A stretch of DNA of 61,826 nt from an uncultured Clostridia bacterium (GTDB lineage Bacteria; Bacillota; Clostridia; Oscillospirales; Acutalibacteraceae): assembly GCA_944383495.1 (NCBI GenBank), contig CALWPT010000016.1:1-61826 (forward strand). Reading direction: 5' to 3'. The number at the start of each line of letters is the position of its first letter. Positions within the stretch are counted from its first letter, which is position 1. Both the position numbers and the translations under genes were made by a program. Shown here piece after piece: positions 59,036-61,826 of the stretch. The notes under the pieces are model-generated. The model had not been told where the DNA came from. It worked only from the letters and a program-made list of their open reading frames with translations, and did no database searches.

Positions 59036-60409
59036 TCAGCGGAGCCGCTCGGACAAGGGCTTTCGATCCCGCAAAGGCAGATATTCCTGCCGGGCGCAGA
59101 CCGATTTATAGGCAGGGCGGATGATTTTTCCGCCCGTAAGAATCTCTTCAATGCGATGGGCGCACCAGCCCGCGATCCGCGCCACGGCAAACATAGGAGT
59201 AAACAGTTCCGGCGGAATGCCCAAGGATTGGTACACAAGCCCAGAATACAGATCCACATTGGCGCACATTTGCTTTTCCTGCCTCTTCACCCTTGCAAAG
59301 ACGGCCGGCGTAAGCTTTTCCACCAGCTCCAGCAGGGCGAACTGCCGTTCCAGCCCCGCTTCGGCGGCTTGCCTTCGCGCCGCCTCCTTCAGCAGCACGG
59401 CCCGAGGATCGCTGAGCGTGTACACCGCGTGGCCCATCCCGTATATCAGGCCCGAACGGTCTCCCGCTTCCCGACGGATCAGCTTTTCCAAAAACGCGGC
59501 TACTTCGTCTTCGTCCTCCCAGACTTTTACCCCCGTCTGAATGTGCCCCATCATTTCCATAACCTTGATGTTTGCGCCCCCGTGCCGGGGCCCCTTTAAG
59601 CTCCCAATCGCCCCGGCAATCGCCGAATATGTATCTGTTCCCGAGGACGTCAGTACCCGGCAGGCAAAGCTGGAATTGTTTCCGCCGCCGTGTTCGGCGT
59701 GGAGGGTCAGGCATAGATCCAGCAGCTTTGCCTCCTCATCGGTAAACTGCCGGTCGTTCCGCAGGGCTCCCAGAATAAACTCCGCCGTCGACTGCCCCGG
59801 CACCACCGGATGAAAAAACATACTTTCATGATCGTAATGCCGCCGCTTGACCTGATAAGCGTATTCCATGATGGTGGGAAGCTGCGCGATCACGCTGATG
59901 GACTGACGCAGAACGTTTTCCAACGACATATCATCCGGCCTTGCATCATAGGAATACAGCGCCAGCACCGACCGGGCCAGCTTATTCATAATATTGGGAG
60001 ACGGCGCCTTGATAATCATGTCCTCCGCAAAATATTCCGGAAGCTCGCGAGCGTCAGACAATAAATCCGTAAACGTCCGCAATGTGACCGCGTCGGGCAG
60101 ATAGCCAAATAAGAGAAGCCAGACGGTTTCCTCAAAGCTGAAGCGATTATCGGCTTGGCAGTTCCTGACAATATCCCGCACATCCATGCCCCGATAGGTC
60201 AGAACCCCTTCCACCGGGCGGCGCTCCCCCTCGTCTACAACATACCCGTGGACGTTGCAAATCCGGGTCAGACCGGCCATTACACCCGTTCCATCCGGAT
60301 ACCGCAGCCCACGCTTCACCTTATAATTGTCAAATTGCCGGGGGTCGATCCGGTTATTTTTCCGGGACTCCTCGCATAAAATGGACAAGGCCTCAAGATT
60401 CAGAGCCAT
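59036..60409 (-). CDS. gltA: Citrate synthase
   Basis: The 457-residue enzyme condenses oxaloacetate with acetyl-CoA. Catalytic residues are visible: His in LCLTLHAEHGGGNNSSF, His in GMGHAVYTLSDPRA and Asp in the VDLYSGLVYQSLGIP segment, plus GSLKGPRHGGANIKV and the closing RIAGWCAHRIEEIL. Length and N-terminus (about 45 extra residues) match the clostridial form used for 2-oxoglutarate synthesis. It acts with acn and icd, 37 kb away. It has its own consensus promoter and no Rex box was seen. Confidence 0.95.
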   Translation of the reverse strand: MALNLEALSILCEESRKNNRIDPRQFDNYKVKRGLRYPDGTGVMAGLTRICNVHGYVVDEGERRPVEGVLTYRGMDVRDIVRNCQADNRFSFEETVWLLLFGYLPDAVTLRTFTDLLSDARELPEYFAEDMIIKAPSPNIMNKLARSVLALYSYDARPDDMSLENVLRQSISVIAQLPTIMEYAYQVKRRHYDHESMFFHPVVPGQSTAEFILGALRNDRQFTDEEAKLLDLCLTLHAEHGGGNNSSFACRVLTSSGTDTYSAIAGAIGSLKGPRHGGANIKVMEMMGHIQTGVKVWEDEDEVAAFLEKLIRREAGDRSGLIYGMGHAVYTLSDPRAVLLKEAARRQAAEAGLERQFALLELVEKLTPAVFARVKRQEKQMCANVDLYSGLVYQSLGIPPELFTPMFAVARIAGWCAHRIEEILTGGKIIRPAYKSVCARQEYLPLRDRKPLSERLR

Positions 60410-60482
60410 GCCGATCCCCCCTTGGTAAACACACGCCGAGTTCAGAGGAAACGTCCTTTCTCCGGCGCTGCAATGTTTATAT

Positions 60483-60511
60483 ATTTTACCAAAAATTCAG
60501 CACAAAGTCAA
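60483..60511 (-). promoter_or_regulatory. Promoter of gltA
   Basis: On the minus strand TTGACT (60511-60506), 17 bases, TAAAAT (60488-60483), about 75 bases before the gltA start. Confidence 0.75.
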
Positions 60512-60542
60512 GGAAAAACCAAGTGTGTGAAAGGAGAAGGAT

Positions 60543-61535
60543 ATGAGAAATCTATATGGGATCCTAGCCGCCGTCATGCTGGTGTGTATGCTGTGCATCC
60601 CCATTCTATCCATTGCCGGCAATAATCCCCCGGCGGTTTCCGACGAAAGCGAAGCGCCGCTTTCCACCCTGCCGCCTGCCGGCAAAGACGATTATTTCGC
60701 CGTGCTAAACCACGAAACCGGAGCGGTGGAAAGCATACCCGCGCTGGAGTACGTTTGGGGCGTGGTGGCAGCGGAAATGCCGGCTTCTTATGAGGTTGAG
60801 GCCCTGAAAGCCCAGGCAGTGGCGGCCTATACCATTGCAGTCAAGAATAGGCAAGAGCAGGAAAACGACCCCGATCCCGATTTAAAGGGGGCCGATCTGA
60901 CCACGGACTCCGGCGTTCATCAGGGATATATATCCCGGCAGTCCGCCAAGGAAAAGTGGGGAAGCCAGTACGACGTTTATGCCAAAAAAATAGAGGCCGC
61001 CGTCAAAGCAGTGGCGGGAGAAACGGTCAACTACAACGGCGAACCCATCACCGCGGCCTACTGCGCTGTCAGCAGCGGGAAAACCGAGTCGGCCAGGGTG
61101 GTGTGGGGCGGGGATCTCCCCTGCCTTACCTCGGTGGACAGCGTCTGCGACCTGCTGGCCCCGGATTATTTATCGGAAAAGGCCGTGGACGAGAAGACCT
61201 TCCGGGAAACCATGAAAAAGCTGGGATTTTCTTCCCTTCCCGACACGCTCTCCGGTTGTATCGTTACACCATCCCGATCTGAAGCAGGCACCGTGACCGA
61301 ATACAAAATCGGAGATGACAGCGCCACCGGCCAGGAGCTGCGGGAAGCCTTTGGGCTGCGATCCGCCAACTTTGATATCGCCGAAGCGGACGGAAAGGTG
61401 AAGTTCACCGTCCGGGGCTTTGGGCACGGGGTGGGAATGAGTCAGTTCGGCGCCGATTACATGGCCAAGCAGGGCAGCGGGTACCGGGAAATTTTACAGT
61501 GGTATTACCCGGGCTCTTCCGTGGGGAAGCAGTAA
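60543..61535 (+). CDS. spoIID: SpoIID/LytB-type lytic transglycosylase
   Basis: The 330-residue protein starts at an ATG behind AAAGGAGAAGG. It has an N-terminal signal anchor (residues 4-24, YGILAAVMLVCMLCIPILSIA). The SpoIID domain is complete: ALEYVWGVVAAEMPASYEVEA with the catalytic Glu, KAQAVAAYTIA, DSGVHQGYIS, TAAYCAVSSGKTES, and the C-terminal FTVRGFGHGVGMSQFGADYM and REILQWYYPGS. SpoIID trims glycan strands during forespore engulfment. SpoIIM, SpoIIP and SpoIIIA are not in the window, so a LytB-like vegetative role cannot be excluded. Confidence 0.92.
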   Translation: MRNLYGILAAVMLVCMLCIPILSIAGNNPPAVSDESEAPLSTLPPAGKDDYFAVLNHETGAVESIPALEYVWGVVAAEMPASYEVEALKAQAVAAYTIAVKNRQEQENDPDPDLKGADLTTDSGVHQGYISRQSAKEKWGSQYDVYAKKIEAAVKAVAGETVNYNGEPITAAYCAVSSGKTESARVVWGGDLPCLTSVDSVCDLLAPDYLSEKAVDEKTFRETMKKLGFSSLPDTLSGCIVTPSRSEAGTVTEYKIGDDSATGQELREAFGLRSANFDIAEADGKVKFTVRGFGHGVGMSQFGADYMAKQGSGYREILQWYYPGSSVGKQ

Positions 61536-61659
61536 GCGAGACCGCGCCCGGCATGTTGCCAAAGCGTTTTTTTTGAGCGGCGCGCCAGCAAACCTACCGT
61601 TTCCGCCTAACAAGAAGAAGCGGCCGCCCGTGCTCATTCGTATCATTTTTAACAGGCTA

Positions 61660-61687
61660 AGCCCCGCTTTTGCGGGGTTTTTTTATT
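61660..61687 (+). terminator. Terminator after spoIID
   Basis: GCCCCGC-TTTT-GCGGGGT followed by TTTTTTATT. The remaining sequence to the window end is AT-rich and shows no supportable gene. Confidence 0.9.
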
Positions 61688-61826
61688 ATAGGCGGTCGCA
61701 ATCAATACTATTTGGATACAAGGCAACGCGGAAACAACAGAATCAATGCAAAGCCGTCTATCCGTAAAACCTATTGTGAATATGATGCTATTTATGTTTG
61801 ATTTGTGTTGAATTTTCCCAAATATT

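Overview
The window looks like a chromosomal segment of an anaerobic, spore-forming member of the Clostridia (Bacillota), most plausibly an Oscillospirales/Ruminococcaceae-type genome of moderately high G+C. The evidence is sporulation genes (spmAB, spoVB, spoIID-like genes, CotF-type coat genes), an NAD(P)-linked [FeFe] hydrogenase operon of HndABCD type, Rex, desulfoferrodoxin plus ferritin, RqcH, and a GatCAB operon. The species assignment is inference. I saw no rRNA, tRNA, CRISPR array or insertion sequence.

Left end (1-about 6040): a visibly AT-richer accessory island. A consensus promoter drives a DUF2971 gene whose end overlaps the start of a very large secreted repeat protein (GLUG-type repeats, then Ig-like domains) that runs off the window. 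A divergent XRE regulator sits opposite. The island seems to end near 6040, where an orphan promoter, ribosome site and seven-codon ORF stop abruptly. A decayed gene (6336-7432) follows.

Backbone, minus strand (7572-22491): pcrA helicase; dfx-ftn (oxidative stress and iron); rqcH-aroF-pheA (ribosome rescue, aromatic amino acids); NYN/LOTUS-trmK-nif3-like; gluQ; and acn-icd-rex. The acn promoter carries a near-perfect Rex operator over its -35 box. A citrate synthase gene at 59036-60409 completes the citrate-to-2-oxoglutarate branch.

Centre, mainly plus strand (22817-40523): a CotF-type coat pair; a promoter followed by DUF951-prfA-tsaC/sua5-coaE-slt-M18 peptidase; potABCD (polyamine uptake); an ABC-2 efflux module with a hairpin leader; a Cys-rich conserved protein with a possible SigK promoter; a small XRE regulator; and a MATE transporter.

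Right part (40580-61826): an acetyltransferase; a cell-wall locus (M23 peptidase divergent from three genes, including an unusual SpoIID-like domain fused to three peptidoglycan-binding repeats, behind a good SigE-like promoter); a gatCAB operon whose GatB lacks the C-terminal third; the hnd operon, with an embedded histidine-kinase-like ATPase and a hydrogenase carrying TSCSPGW instead of TSCCPxW; spmAB; an AbrB/SpoVT-type regulator; spoVB; citrate synthase; and spoIID.

Coordinates and start codons were chosen by reading ribosome binding sites directly. Family assignments rest on recognised motifs, not on database searches.
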